Assembly: GCF_947494025.1 (NCBI RefSeq)
Contig: NZ_CANLTQ010000005.1
Location: 166,754-230,753 of the forward strand
Reading direction: 5' to 3'
From: an uncultured Jannaschia sp.
GTDB lineage: Bacteria > Pseudomonadota > Alphaproteobacteria > Rhodobacterales > Rhodobacteraceae
DNA: 64,000 nucleotides
A program made the translations under genes and the position numbers. Positions 25,834-35,386 of this stretch are shown piece by piece (the first letter of the stretch is position 1; every line of letters starts with the position of its first letter). The notes under the pieces were generated by a model, which saw only the letters and a list, made by a program, of their open reading frames with translations, did not search any database and was not told where the DNA came from.

Positions 25834-27147
25834 TCAGCCCCGCAGGCCCGCGACGATGTCCTGACGTCGCATCGACAGCGCGGGCAGCAGCGCGATCAGC
25901 GAGGCGAGACTGACGAAGGCGAGCGCGAGCGTGACGTCCGGCAGACCGAGGGACACGTCGATCGCGAGACCGGCGCGTGCGCCGACGACCGACGCGAGCA
26001 CCGCCACGAGCCCGACCGCGAGGGCGACGCCCAGCACCGCGCCGCTCGCCATCAGCGTTACCGCAAGGCTCCAGACCACCGCGACGACGAAGCGCGCCGG
26101 GGCGCCGAGCGCGCGCAGCACCGCCATCTGTCGCCGGATGAGGCGGGTCAGCAGCGCGAAACCGGTCAGCACCGCCGCCGCGACGAGGACCTGGGTCACG
26201 AGCGTCAGGGCGGACACGATCTGCCGCATGTCGCCCAGCACGTTGTAGAGCCGCGACAGGACGGTGCCCGGAAAGAACGCCATCGTCTCCTCCGTGCCCT
26301 GGAACGCGGCGCGCAGACCGTAGGTGTCCGCGAGCGTATGGCCCCGTAGCAGGATCGCGGGCGTGCCGGGAAACAGCGCCGCGTCGAAGGGCGGGCCGAT
26401 CTGCTCCGCACGCTCCGGGGCGTGGCCCGTGGGCAGGTCATGCGCCTCCCATACCGTCTCGATGGGGAGGAGAACGGCACCGTCCCAGGGGCTGCCGGTC
26501 GGGGCCATGCGGCCGACGACGCGGTATTCGTGGCTCTCGTGCGCTTCGGCATCGGCGAAGTCCCCGATCCCGTGCGCGGGGTGCAGCGCGTCGCCGATGG
26601 CGAAGGGCGTGCCGGCGCCGACCACGGCCTCCCCATGCGCGGTCCAGGCGCGGCCCTCGATCGCGCCCGCGGACAGATGGTCGAGGAAGTTCGCCGTGGT
26701 GCCCACGACGGGCGCGCCGTCCGCGCTGTCGCCGAAGGCGAGCGGCGCGGCGAAGGCGACCGCAGGGTGGCCCGTGACCTCCGCGTAGGTCGCGCCGTCG
26801 AGGAGCGGCATGTCGGAGGGTTGCAGAAACACCGTCGCCATCAGCGCGGTGATGTCGCTTCCGGGTGCGGCGACGATGAGGTCGAACCGGTCCGCCGCCC
26901 GCGCGGTGCCGGCCCGGAGGCCACGTTCGAACGCGACGAGGCTGATCCCGGTCCCGACCGAAACGGCGATCAGCAGCACGAAGAGCGCGACCGGCACGCG
27001 GAACCGCGCGAGCAGAGCGCGCACGAGCGGCCAGGGGGCAAGCCCGCGCAGGAGCAGGGCGCCCACCACGAGGAGCGGCAGCGCCCAGGCGAGCGCGACG
27101 AGTCCGTCCTGCGCGAGGACCGGCAGGCCGTCCCACAGGTCAACCAT
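25834..27147 (-). CDS. FtsX/MacB-type ABC transporter permease
   Basis: A 437-residue permease with two N-terminal hydrophobic segments, a large extracytoplasmic domain (about residues 80-305) and three C-terminal helices. The last part (LLTRLIRRQMAVLRALGAPARFVVAVVW) is the FtsX core that couples to the ATPase. This topology fits LolC/LolE, MacB and similar mechanotransmission transporters that act on the periplasmic side rather than moving solutes through a channel. Its start overlaps the upstream ATPase gene by 8 bases. It is the third gene of an operon with a periplasmic protein. Confidence 0.85.
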   Translation of the reverse strand: MVDLWDGLPVLAQDGLVALAWALPLLVVGALLLRGLAPWPLVRALLARFRVPVALFVLLIAVSVGTGISLVAFERGLRAGTARAADRFDLIVAAPGSDITALMATVFLQPSDMPLLDGATYAEVTGHPAVAFAAPLAFGDSADGAPVVGTTANFLDHLSAGAIEGRAWTAHGEAVVGAGTPFAIGDALHPAHGIGDFADAEAHESHEYRVVGRMAPTGSPWDGAVLLPIETVWEAHDLPTGHAPERAEQIGPPFDAALFPGTPAILLRGHTLADTYGLRAAFQGTEETMAFFPGTVLSRLYNVLGDMRQIVSALTLVTQVLVAAAVLTGFALLTRLIRRQMAVLRALGAPARFVVAVVWSLAVTLMASGAVLGVALAVGLVAVLASVVGARAGLAIDVSLGLPDVTLALAFVSLASLIALLPALSMRRQDIVAGLRG

Positions 27148-27820
27148 CCAGCCGCACCTTTCCGTCCCGAATCTCGATCCTGCGGTCGAGCCGCGCGAGC
27201 AGGGTTTCGTCGTGGCTGACGGCGATTAGGCTCGCGCCACGCTCCCGGCATCGCACGAGCAGGTCGTCCACCAGACGCGTCGCCGTGGGACGGTCGAGAT
27301 TGGCCGTGGGCTCGTCGGCCAGCAGGATATCCGCGTTCCCCGCCATCGCCCGCGCGACGGCCACCCGCTGCCGCTCGCCGCCGGAAAGGCCGGGCACGGG
27401 GCGGTCTTCGTCCGCGAGGCCCAGCCGCGAGAGCAGGTCGCCGGCCCGCGCCCGGATGCCGTCCCGCGCACCGCGCGGCGCGTAGAGCGCGGCGATGGCC
27501 GCGTTGTCGGCCGCGCCGAGTTCGTCGAAGAGGAGGAAGTCCTGGAACACGATGCCGATCCGCTCGGCGCGGAACGCCGCCCGCCGCGCCTCGCCCATGG
27601 CGGTGATCGCCGCGTCCCCCCAGGCCACCGTCCCGGACGCGGCCTTGAGCAGGCCCGCCACGGCGAAGAGAAAGGTGGACTTGCCGGAGCCGGAGGGGCC
27701 GGAAATGCCGAGCGATCCCCCGGGCGTCAGGTCGAGGCGCGGCACCGACAGGAGCTCGCGGCCCCTGTCGCCTCGCACGATCAGATCTTCGACGCGCAGG
27801 CCTGGCCCGCTAGCGCCCAT
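27140..27820 (-). CDS. LolD/MacB-type ABC transporter ATPase
   Basis: A 226-residue ABC ATPase with Walker A GPSGSGKST near residue 40, signature LSGGERQRVAVARAM, and Walker B DILLADEPTANLD followed by the H-loop SHDETLL. The ADEPTANLD form is typical of the LolD/MacB/FtsE family that pairs with FtsX-type permeases. It overlaps the downstream permease by 8 bases and the upstream secreted-protein gene by 11 bases, so the three proteins are very likely made together. Confidence 0.9.
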   Translation of the reverse strand: MGASGPGLRVEDLIVRGDRGRELLSVPRLDLTPGGSLGISGPSGSGKSTFLFAVAGLLKAASGTVAWGDAAITAMGEARRAAFRAERIGIVFQDFLLFDELGAADNAAIAALYAPRGARDGIRARAGDLLSRLGLADEDRPVPGLSGGERQRVAVARAMAGNADILLADEPTANLDRPTATRLVDDLLVRCRERGASLIAVSHDETLLARLDRRIEIRDGKVRLDG

Positions 27821-28235
27821 ACGTGGCGTCGGCCAGGCGTACCATCGAGACGAAGCCGGTATCGGGATCGCGGTATTCGCCGATCTCGAGCACGCCGCGC
27901 GTCTCGATCCCGACGTTGAACGGAACCACGTCGACGATGCGCTTGGTATAGACGGCGAGGATGTTGTCGGGCCATTCGGCCGAGGTCTCGCAGAACGGGC
28001 AGACCGACATCGGCATCTTCGTCATCACGAAGAACCGGGAATCGGCCTTCAGCGGCGGGGCCATGAACCCTTCGAAGGTCGTCCGCGTGTCGACGAGCGA
28101 GAGCGCGAGATCCGACATCGTCCGGTCCTTGTTGTAAAGGTCGCGGATCCTGATGGGGGCGGTTCCAGCCCGAAGCACGGACGGGGCGGCCAGAAGGCCG
28201 GTGGCGAGCGCGAGGGTCTGGCGTCGGTTCATCAT
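27810..28235 (-). CDS. Exported periplasmic protein linked to ABC transporter
   Basis: A 141-residue protein with an N-terminal signal (MMNRRQTLALATGLLAAPSVLRAG) that looks like a Sec or twin-arginine-like leader. The mature region has GFMAPPLKADSRFFVMTKMP followed by a CPFC motif (MSVCPFCETSAEWPDN). A paired cysteine after a hydrophobic strand resembles small periplasmic proteins of the DUF3299-like type that accompany LolCD-like transporters; this is a loose comparison. GGGAGA lies upstream of tandem ATGs at 28235 and 28232. As first gene of the operon it probably delivers or receives a ligand at the permease's periplasmic domain. Confidence 0.72.
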   Translation of the reverse strand: MMNRRQTLALATGLLAAPSVLRAGTAPIRIRDLYNKDRTMSDLALSLVDTRTTFEGFMAPPLKADSRFFVMTKMPMSVCPFCETSAEWPDNILAVYTKRIVDVVPFNVGIETRGVLEIGEYRDPDTGFVSMVRLADATYGR

Positions 28236-28679
28236 TGGTGAATCTCCCAGATTTACTGAGGACCATATAGCACGAAAGATCGCGGATCCCGAGGGGCTCG
28301 ACGCAAATTCGAGGCGATTTCACCCGGCCGTGACGACGGGGTGCAAGATGGCAAATATCACGTTCTGCTCGGCCTGCCGTCGAAAAGCCGTGCGAAAGGT
28401 TTCTTGTCGAAGACCGGGACGTCCCGTCCGAACGGGTTTCAGAGCTCATCGGGATCGGCGCCAACTGGAGGTCGTCGATGTCACACCCTGCAATCTCCAT
28501 GGCGTCGTTCGGCGGCTGTCGGGATGCGTGTGTACCTGGTCATTCTGTCTGTCCCGATGGTCCGCGCCGTCGCTCCAGATCGGGGCGATCGCCAAGACGT
28601 GACTCGTCTGAACGAAACCTGACATCGAGCCTGGAAGTTACACTGTAACAGTAGAGATGTTATACCGTAACACTTGGGC
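28236..28679. other. Intergenic stretch, ~440 bp
   Basis: No gene is seen here between the ABC operon and tRNA-Arg. Small frames on both strands have no ribosome-binding site or recognisable domain. The left end must hold the promoter of the leftward ABC operon. The right end holds two spaced palindromes (listed separately). Confidence 0.5.
28637..28671. promoter_or_regulatory. Two GTTAY-N3-GTAAC palindromes spaced 22 bp
   Basis: GTTACACTGTAAC (28637-28649) is a perfect GTTAC-N3-GTAAC dyad and GTTATACCGTAAC (28659-28671) differs at one arm position. Their centres are 22 bp apart, close to two helical turns, so dimers would bind the same face of the DNA. The first also overlaps a second dyad, ACTGT-A-ACAGT. 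The regulator and target are unknown; the site is between the ABC operon and tRNA-Arg, upstream of the LacI-type gene. Confidence 0.55.
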
Positions 28680-28756
28680 TGGTGATCCCGGCAGGACTCG
28701 AACCTGCAACCTATCCCTTAGGAGGGGATTGCTCTATCCAGTTGAGCCACGGGACC
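28680..28756 (-). tRNA. tRNA-Arg (anticodon CCT)
   Basis: The minus strand folds into a full cloverleaf. The acceptor stem GGTCCCG pairs with CGGGATC (one G-T pair), followed by A and an encoded CCA. The anticodon stem ATCCC/GGGAT holds the loop CTCCTAA, giving anticodon CCT, which reads AGG. The T-arm is GCAGG-TTCGAGT-CCTGC. Confidence 0.96.
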
Positions 28757-28850
28757 CCGCGCCCGAATAGCCGCCAACGGGTCTGCTTGTCCACAGCCGG
28801 GGCAGCGCGGTAACACGGGATTTCCGATCCCGCTCGATGAGGTTTCCCGC

Positions 28851-29870
28851 GTGACGCGCCGCAACGACCGACACCGGCACCTGACGCTTCGGGACGTCTC
28901 CGAAGCCTCCGGAGTCAGCGAGATGACGGTCAGCCGCGTCCTGCGCAACCGCGGCGACGTGAGTGACCGCACGCGGGCCAAGGTGCTCGAGGCGGCGCGA
29001 CGGCTGGGCTACGTCCCCAACAAGATCGCCGGGGCCCTCGCGTCGAACCGGGTGAATTTGGTCGCAGTGGTCGTGCCGTCGCTGTCGAACCTCGTCTTCC
29101 CGGAGATGCTGGCCGGTGTTGACGAGGTGCTGGGCGACACCGCCCTCCAGCCCGTCGTCGGCACCACCGGCTACGACCCCGGAAAGGAGGAGCGGACATT
29201 GTTCGAAATGCTGTCCTGGCGGCCCTCCGGCGTGATCGTCGCGGGGCTCGAACATTCCGAGGCCAGCCGCGCGATGCTCGCCAATTCCGGCGTTCCCGTC
29301 GTCGAGGTGATGGATGTCGACGGCGAGCCGGTCGACGCCGCCGTAGGAATCAGCCATTGGCGCGCGGGCTATCAGGTCGGCATGGAGATCGTTCGGCGCG
29401 GCTATCGGCGGATCGGCGTGCTTGGAACGAAGGTGGACGGCGACCATCGCGCCCGGAAGCGGCTGGAGGGACTGGAGCGTGCGCTGGGCGAGGCGCAGGT
29501 GCCGGTCGTCGACCAGATGGCCTATTCCGGGCAATCCGCCTTCGGCAAGGGGCGCGAAATGACGGCAGAGATGCTGTCGCGCACGCCCGACCTCGATTTC
29601 CTGTTCTACACCAACGATCTGACCGGTGGGGGCGGATTGCTCTACGTTTTGGAGAAAGGGTTCGACGTGGGGAATGCGCTGGGCCTCGTGGGGTTCAACG
29701 CCTTCGCCCTGCTCGACGGATTGCCGAGGCAGCTGGCCACCGTAAACAGCCGCCGCCGCGAGGCCGGTCAGATCGCGGCACGGATCATCCTTGGCGAGCA
29801 CGGCTTCGCCGGCGAGGACCGACGTGTGGAACTGGTGCCGACGTTCCTGCCCGGCGACACGATGCGTTAA
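28851..29870 (+). CDS. LacI-family transcriptional regulator
   Basis: A 339-residue repressor-type protein. The N-terminal LacI helix-turn-helix is clear (TLRDVSEASGVSEMTVSRVLRNRGDVSDRTR, residues ~11-41), followed by the hinge helix AAGGLGYVPNKIAGALAS-like region and a periplasmic-binding-protein-like sensor domain. The sensor's style (VPSLSNLVFPEMLAGVDEVL) resembles gluconate-type GntR members of LacI family. The start is the GTG at 28851, with GAGG nine bases upstream. No sugar-catabolism genes are adjacent in the window, so the effector and target are unassigned; the neighbouring palindromes or the downstream cassette are possible targets. Confidence 0.9.
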   Translation: MTRRNDRHRHLTLRDVSEASGVSEMTVSRVLRNRGDVSDRTRAKVLEAARRLGYVPNKIAGALASNRVNLVAVVVPSLSNLVFPEMLAGVDEVLGDTALQPVVGTTGYDPGKEERTLFEMLSWRPSGVIVAGLEHSEASRAMLANSGVPVVEVMDVDGEPVDAAVGISHWRAGYQVGMEIVRRGYRRIGVLGTKVDGDHRARKRLEGLERALGEAQVPVVDQMAYSGQSAFGKGREMTAEMLSRTPDLDFLFYTNDLTGGGGLLYVLEKGFDVGNALGLVGFNAFALLDGLPRQLATVNSRRREAGQIAARIILGEHGFAGEDRRVELVPTFLPGDTMR

Positions 29871-29942
29871 CCTCAGGTTAACGATCTTCCGCGAGCGAGG
29901 GGTGGAGGCGCGATTGCGCGTCGATGCCCCGAGGATCACGCC

Positions 29943-30587
29943 ATGGCGATGCCGGACAAGATGCAGGCCAGCTACTTCCGCGGCTACGATTTCGCCGCGC
30001 CTACGATCGTGGACGTCGGTGTCCTCGCGGGCACGCCCTTCCTCTACGAGAGCTTCCCCGACCGGCGGTTCCTTCTAGTCGATCCGCTCGAGGAGAGCCG
30101 GGACACCGTGGCGCGGCGATGGCCGGGGCTCGACCATGCGTTCCACGTCTGCGCGCTCGGCGCGGCGCCGGGCCGGATGACGCTTTCGGTCGACCGTCGG
30201 CGGCTGGCGCGAAGCACCGGGGGCGCGCGGACGGGCGAGACGGCGATGCTGGAGCGGCGCGAGGTTGAGGTTCGCACGCTCGACAGCCTGACCGACGGCC
30301 TGCCCGGGCCCATCGGTCTCAAGATCGACACGGAGGGGCACGAGCTGGAGGTGCTGCAGGGCGCGACGGCCACGCTCGCCCGCTGCGAGTTCGTCGTAGC
30401 CGAAATTTCGATCAAGAAGCGCTTCGCGGGTGGCTACCGCTTTTCGCAGGTGATCGCCTTCATGGCCGTGCATGGCTTCGAGGTACATTCCTTCCTGTCC
30501 GGTCTCACGCGTGCGCCGCGCATGTCGGACGTGCTGTTCCTGCCCGCGGACGATCCGCGCTTCGACATGCCGCCGGGACGGAGCTGA
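29943..30587 (+). CDS. FkbM-family methyltransferase
   Basis: A 214-residue SAM-dependent methyltransferase. The segment TIVDVGVLAGTPFLYESFPDRRFLLVDPL is the SAM-binding region, and IGLKIDTEGHELEVLQGA is the signature block of FkbM proteins (KIDxEGxExxVLxGA). FkbM enzymes O-methylate sugars or polyketides and are common in polysaccharide and glycan gene sets. The gene starts a four-gene run (to 33839) with only 3 bases before the GSCFA gene. The target hydroxyl is unknown. Confidence 0.85.
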   Translation: MAMPDKMQASYFRGYDFAAPTIVDVGVLAGTPFLYESFPDRRFLLVDPLEESRDTVARRWPGLDHAFHVCALGAAPGRMTLSVDRRRLARSTGGARTGETAMLERREVEVRTLDSLTDGLPGPIGLKIDTEGHELEVLQGATATLARCEFVVAEISIKKRFAGGYRFSQVIAFMAVHGFEVHSFLSGLTRAPRMSDVLFLPADDPRFDMPPGRS

Positions 30588-30590
30588 GCG

Positions 30591-31742
30591 ATGAACGACA
30601 CGCCCGCTGCCAACGCACTCGAGTTCCAGCATACCCGGAAGGAGGGCGTGCACCGCACGTGGTTCCGCGGCGCGCATACCAACTTCACGCCGGACCGCGC
30701 CGGAATGGCCACGCCGGACGCCGCGCGCCGATGGGTCGTCGACGGCTGGCAGCCGGAGCAGCCGATGATCACGCCCGAGACGCGGATCACCGCCTTCGGC
30801 TCCTGCTTCGCGGCCAACATCTCGAACTGGCTGGCCGCGCGGAACTATTCGGTACTGACCCGCGACGAGGGCTCGAACGCCTATGTCGTGAAGTGCGGCG
30901 AAGGGATGGTGAACTCCTTCGTCATCCGCCAGCAATTCGAGTGGGCCTTCGAGGGGGCGCGCTTCGAGGAGGAGCTCTGGCACGGCTATTCCGCCGAGAG
31001 CTACGGCTACGACGAGGAAGTGCGGCGCCAGACGCAGGAGATCTTCGCCCGGACCGACCTGTTCATCCTGACCTTCGGACTGTCCGAGGTGTGGTACGAC
31101 GAGGTGTCGGGCGGCGTGTTCTGGCGGTCGATCCCGCAGGACGTCTACGACCCGTCGCGCCACAAGTTCCGCGTCACCACCGTCGAGGAGAACAAGGCCA
31201 ACATCCGCGCGATCCACGACCTGATCCGCCGCCATCGCCCGGAAGCCCGGATCATCTGCACGCTGTCGCCCGTGCCGCTGATCGCGACGTTCCGCCCCGT
31301 CTCCTGCATCAGCGCGAATGCCGTGTCGAAGAGCGTCCTGCGCGTCGCCATCGACGAGCTGATGCGCGAACTCGGCCCCGAGGCGAGCGGCGACGGCGTG
31401 CTGCATTACTGGCCGAGTTACGAGATCGTCACCGACGTCTTCCACTCGCCATTCAAGGGTGACCGGCGGCATCTCCCCAAGGCGGTCCTCGACTACATCA
31501 TGATGCTCTTCGAGCAGGTCTGGTGCGAGCGGCAGCCCAGCGAGGACGAGATGCGCCGCCACTGGCTTGCCGCGCTTTCGGCAGCGGGGCTCGTCTCCGA
31601 CCGGCTGGAGACGGCCATCCGGGAGGCCGACAGTGGCAAGGTCGCCCGCGTGCTCGCCAAACGCAGGATCGCGCGGCATCCCGAGATGGAGGCCGGGATC
31701 CGCGCCGAGGTCGAGCGTCTGGCCGAGACGCTGCGCGCGTGA
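30591..31742 (+). CDS. GSCFA-domain protein
   Basis: A 383-residue protein containing the family-defining motif as ITAFGSCFAANISNWL (GSCFA at residues 70-74). Supporting blocks are FILTFGLSEVWYDEVSGGVFWRSIP and TLSPVPLIATF, matching the SGNH-hydrolase-like fold. GSCFA proteins are thought to be acyl- or acetyl-esterase/transferase-like enzymes of glycan modification, but biochemical data are sparse. The gene is 3 bases after the FkbM gene, and its stop overlaps the GTG of the next gene (GTGA). No signal peptide is seen, so it acts in the cytoplasm. Confidence 0.88.
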   Translation: MNDTPAANALEFQHTRKEGVHRTWFRGAHTNFTPDRAGMATPDAARRWVVDGWQPEQPMITPETRITAFGSCFAANISNWLAARNYSVLTRDEGSNAYVVKCGEGMVNSFVIRQQFEWAFEGARFEEELWHGYSAESYGYDEEVRRQTQEIFARTDLFILTFGLSEVWYDEVSGGVFWRSIPQDVYDPSRHKFRVTTVEENKANIRAIHDLIRRHRPEARIICTLSPVPLIATFRPVSCISANAVSKSVLRVAIDELMRELGPEASGDGVLHYWPSYEIVTDVFHSPFKGDRRHLPKAVLDYIMMLFEQVWCERQPSEDEMRRHWLAALSAAGLVSDRLETAIREADSGKVARVLAKRRIARHPEMEAGIRAEVERLAETLRA

Positions 31743-33277
31743 AGCCGGTGCGCGACAACGCCCGCGCGGCGATGGAAACGCTGCCGAAAGCGGCGCGGGG
31801 GGCGGAAACAGGCACCCATGCGGGCCATCACACCGCCGCGCTCATGGAGATCGCGCGACCTGCCGCACTGACCCTTGTCGATCCCTGGACCGAGGACGCC
31901 GTGCGCGATGCCCGCGCGCTGGCGCAGGCGATCCCGCAGGCGACGCGGGACGCGCAGGCGGCGGCGGTCGCGACCGCCTATCCGGACGCGACGATCCTGC
32001 GCACGACCTCGGCGGAGGCGCTGGCCGGAATGGGGGACGGCGCGCTCGACTGGCTCTGGCTCGACGGCGGCAAGCATTACGACACGATCCTGGCCGATCT
32101 GGAGGTCGCCGCGCGCGTCGTGCGGCCCGGGGGCATCGTGGCCGGGGCCGGCTGGCACTGGGGCGCGGAACTCGGCCACCCGGTCCGCGCCGCCGTGACC
32201 GACCTGGCCGCTCGCCTGCCCGGCGCCACGGTGGAGACGCGGGGGCAATACTGGACGCTCCGCCTGCCCGATGCCGTCCGGCTCGCGCCCCGGCCGGAGG
32301 GACGGTTCCTCGTCGTCTCGACGATGAAGAACGAGGCGCCCTACATTCTCGAATGGCTCGCCCATCACCGCGCGCTCGGGTTCGACGATTTCCTGATCTT
32401 CACCAACGATTGCGAGGACGGCACCACCGCGCTGCTCGATCGGCTGCAGGCGCGGGGCGTGCTGACCCATCAGCCGAACCGCGTTTTGCGGCGCGGACCG
32501 CACAAGTCGGCGCTGAAATGGGCGAAGGATCACATCGCGACCCTTCGGGCCGAATGGATTTTCATCGCCGACGTGGACGAGTTCCTTGACATCCGCGCGG
32601 GCGACGGCACGGTTCCGGGGCTCCTGCGCACACTCGGGCCGGAGACGGACGTGGTGAGCTTTCCGTGGAAGGTCTTCGGCAATGGCGGCGTCACCGCCTT
32701 CGCCGACCGGCTCGTGACCGCGCAGTTCACACGCTGCGAGCCGTTGCCCCGCCGGGGCGGCCGACCAGCGCGGGAGGTCAAGACGCTCTTCCGAAAATTG
32801 GAAACAATGTATCATCTCGGACTGCATCGTCCTCGAATCCGAGACGAATGGGTGGATCGGATCGTCTGGAAAGCGCCCGACGGGACGGACCTTTCCGGGC
32901 GCATGAACCGGGGGCAGGTTTGGGCCATGCCCTGGGGCGGCTGCCAGGACGCGGCCTATCTGCGGCACTATCCGCTCCGCTCGCTGGAGGCGTATATCCT
33001 CAAGAAGAACCGCGGCCGGGCGAACCATGTGGGCGAGGATCTGGGCCGGGACTATTGGGAAAAGTGGAACATGGGCGGCGGTCGCGACGCCCCGCCGGTC
33101 GTGCCCGGCTTCGAGGATGCGCTGGCGGAGCTGCGGGCCGACCGGGGCGTGCGGCAGTTGCATCGGCGGGGTGTGGAATGGCACCGCGCGCAATACGCCG
33201 CGCTGATGGACGTGCCCGCCTACCGGGCACTGCGCGAGGCGCTCGGCGCGACGGAACCGGCGGACGGGACCGCCTGA
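31739..33277 (+). CDS. Methyltransferase-like domain fused to family 2-type glycosyltransferase
   Basis: The GTG at 31739 overlaps the upstream stop and gives a 512-residue protein; the track's longer start lies in the GSCFA gene. Residues ~1-180 match the next gene's class I methyltransferase (ETLPKAARGAETGTHAG; LDWLWLDGGKHYDTILADLE), but the GDDYHW block of the neighbour is GAGWHW here, so this copy may be inactive or altered. Residues ~195-500 are a glycosyltransferase of the Glyco_tranf_2_4/GT92-like type (VVSTMKNEAPYILEWLAHH, IFTNDCEDGTT, IFIADVDEFLDI). The fusion suggests a bifunctional or scaffolded glycan-modifying enzyme. Confidence 0.82.
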   Translation: MKPVRDNARAAMETLPKAARGAETGTHAGHHTAALMEIARPAALTLVDPWTEDAVRDARALAQAIPQATRDAQAAAVATAYPDATILRTTSAEALAGMGDGALDWLWLDGGKHYDTILADLEVAARVVRPGGIVAGAGWHWGAELGHPVRAAVTDLAARLPGATVETRGQYWTLRLPDAVRLAPRPEGRFLVVSTMKNEAPYILEWLAHHRALGFDDFLIFTNDCEDGTTALLDRLQARGVLTHQPNRVLRRGPHKSALKWAKDHIATLRAEWIFIADVDEFLDIRAGDGTVPGLLRTLGPETDVVSFPWKVFGNGGVTAFADRLVTAQFTRCEPLPRRGGRPAREVKTLFRKLETMYHLGLHRPRIRDEWVDRIVWKAPDGTDLSGRMNRGQVWAMPWGGCQDAAYLRHYPLRSLEAYILKKNRGRANHVGEDLGRDYWEKWNMGGGRDAPPVVPGFEDALAELRADRGVRQLHRRGVEWHRAQYAALMDVPAYRALREALGATEPADGTA

Positions 33278-33287
33278 AAGGACGATC

Positions 33288-33839
33288 ATGGCCGGAAAGC
33301 GCGACGAGACGCGGCGGAGGATGCTGGAGACACTGCCGAAGGGCGGGACCGGCGCGGAAGTGGGCGTATGGGAGGGACGGTTCAGCGAGATCATCCTCGA
33401 GGTTTGCGCACCGGCGCGCCTGCACCTGATCGACCCTTGGGAATACGATCCGCGCTTCAACAATACCGGTTTCGGGCGAAAGAAGAACGCCGAGCGCATG
33501 CCGGAAATGTACGAGACGGTCGCCGCGCGCTTTGCCGGCGACGACCGCGTCGTGCTGCAACGCGCCACGTCGGAGGCGGCGCTGTCGGAGATGGCGGACG
33601 GAAGCCTCGACTGGATCTACATCGACGGCAACCACAACGCGCCCTTCGTCGACACCGATCTCGATCTGGCCTCGCGCAAGGTCCGCCCCGGCGGCGTGAT
33701 CGCGGGCGACGACTATCACTGGAGCGACGGGGAGGGGACGCCGGTGAAGGACGCCGTGGGCCGCCTCGTGGCGCGGCTGGGCGATCGCGCCGCGCTCGAG
33801 ACGATGGGGCAGCAATACGTGATCAGGTTGGCCGGCTAG
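33288..33839 (+). CDS. Class I SAM-dependent methyltransferase (Methyltransf_24 type)
   Basis: A 183-residue methyltransferase starting MAGKRDETRRRMLETLPKGG. The SAM-binding loop is GTGAEVGVWEGRFSEIIL, the acidic strand end is LIDPWEYD, and the later block DWIYIDGNHNAPFVDTDLDLA followed by VIAGDDYHW is typical of Methyltransf_24 proteins that act on sugars in glycan clusters. It is closely related to the N-terminal half of the preceding fused protein, so the two arose by duplication. GAAAGGACG precedes the ATG. It ends the cassette that starts with the FkbM gene. Confidence 0.87.
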   Translation: MAGKRDETRRRMLETLPKGGTGAEVGVWEGRFSEIILEVCAPARLHLIDPWEYDPRFNNTGFGRKKNAERMPEMYETVAARFAGDDRVVLQRATSEAALSEMADGSLDWIYIDGNHNAPFVDTDLDLASRKVRPGGVIAGDDYHWSDGEGTPVKDAVGRLVARLGDRAALETMGQQYVIRLAG

Positions 33840-33960
33840 GGCGTCGGATGGCGATACCGGACCTCCGCGTCGGGTTTGGGGGCTGCTCGACGTGCCGCCG
33901 GGCGGGACCGTCGCAGGATCCGCGCCGATGCTGCGAGGACGCGACCGACGTCCGAAAGGA

Positions 33961-35361
<1,401 letters not shown>

Positions 35362-35386
35362 GGGCGCCTCGGGATCGGCCGGCGGG

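Noticed and set aside
28153-28602. 149-aa plus-strand ORF left of tRNA-Arg
   Set aside because: It starts inside the antisense of the exported protein gene, has no ribosome-binding site and gives an arginine-rich translation.
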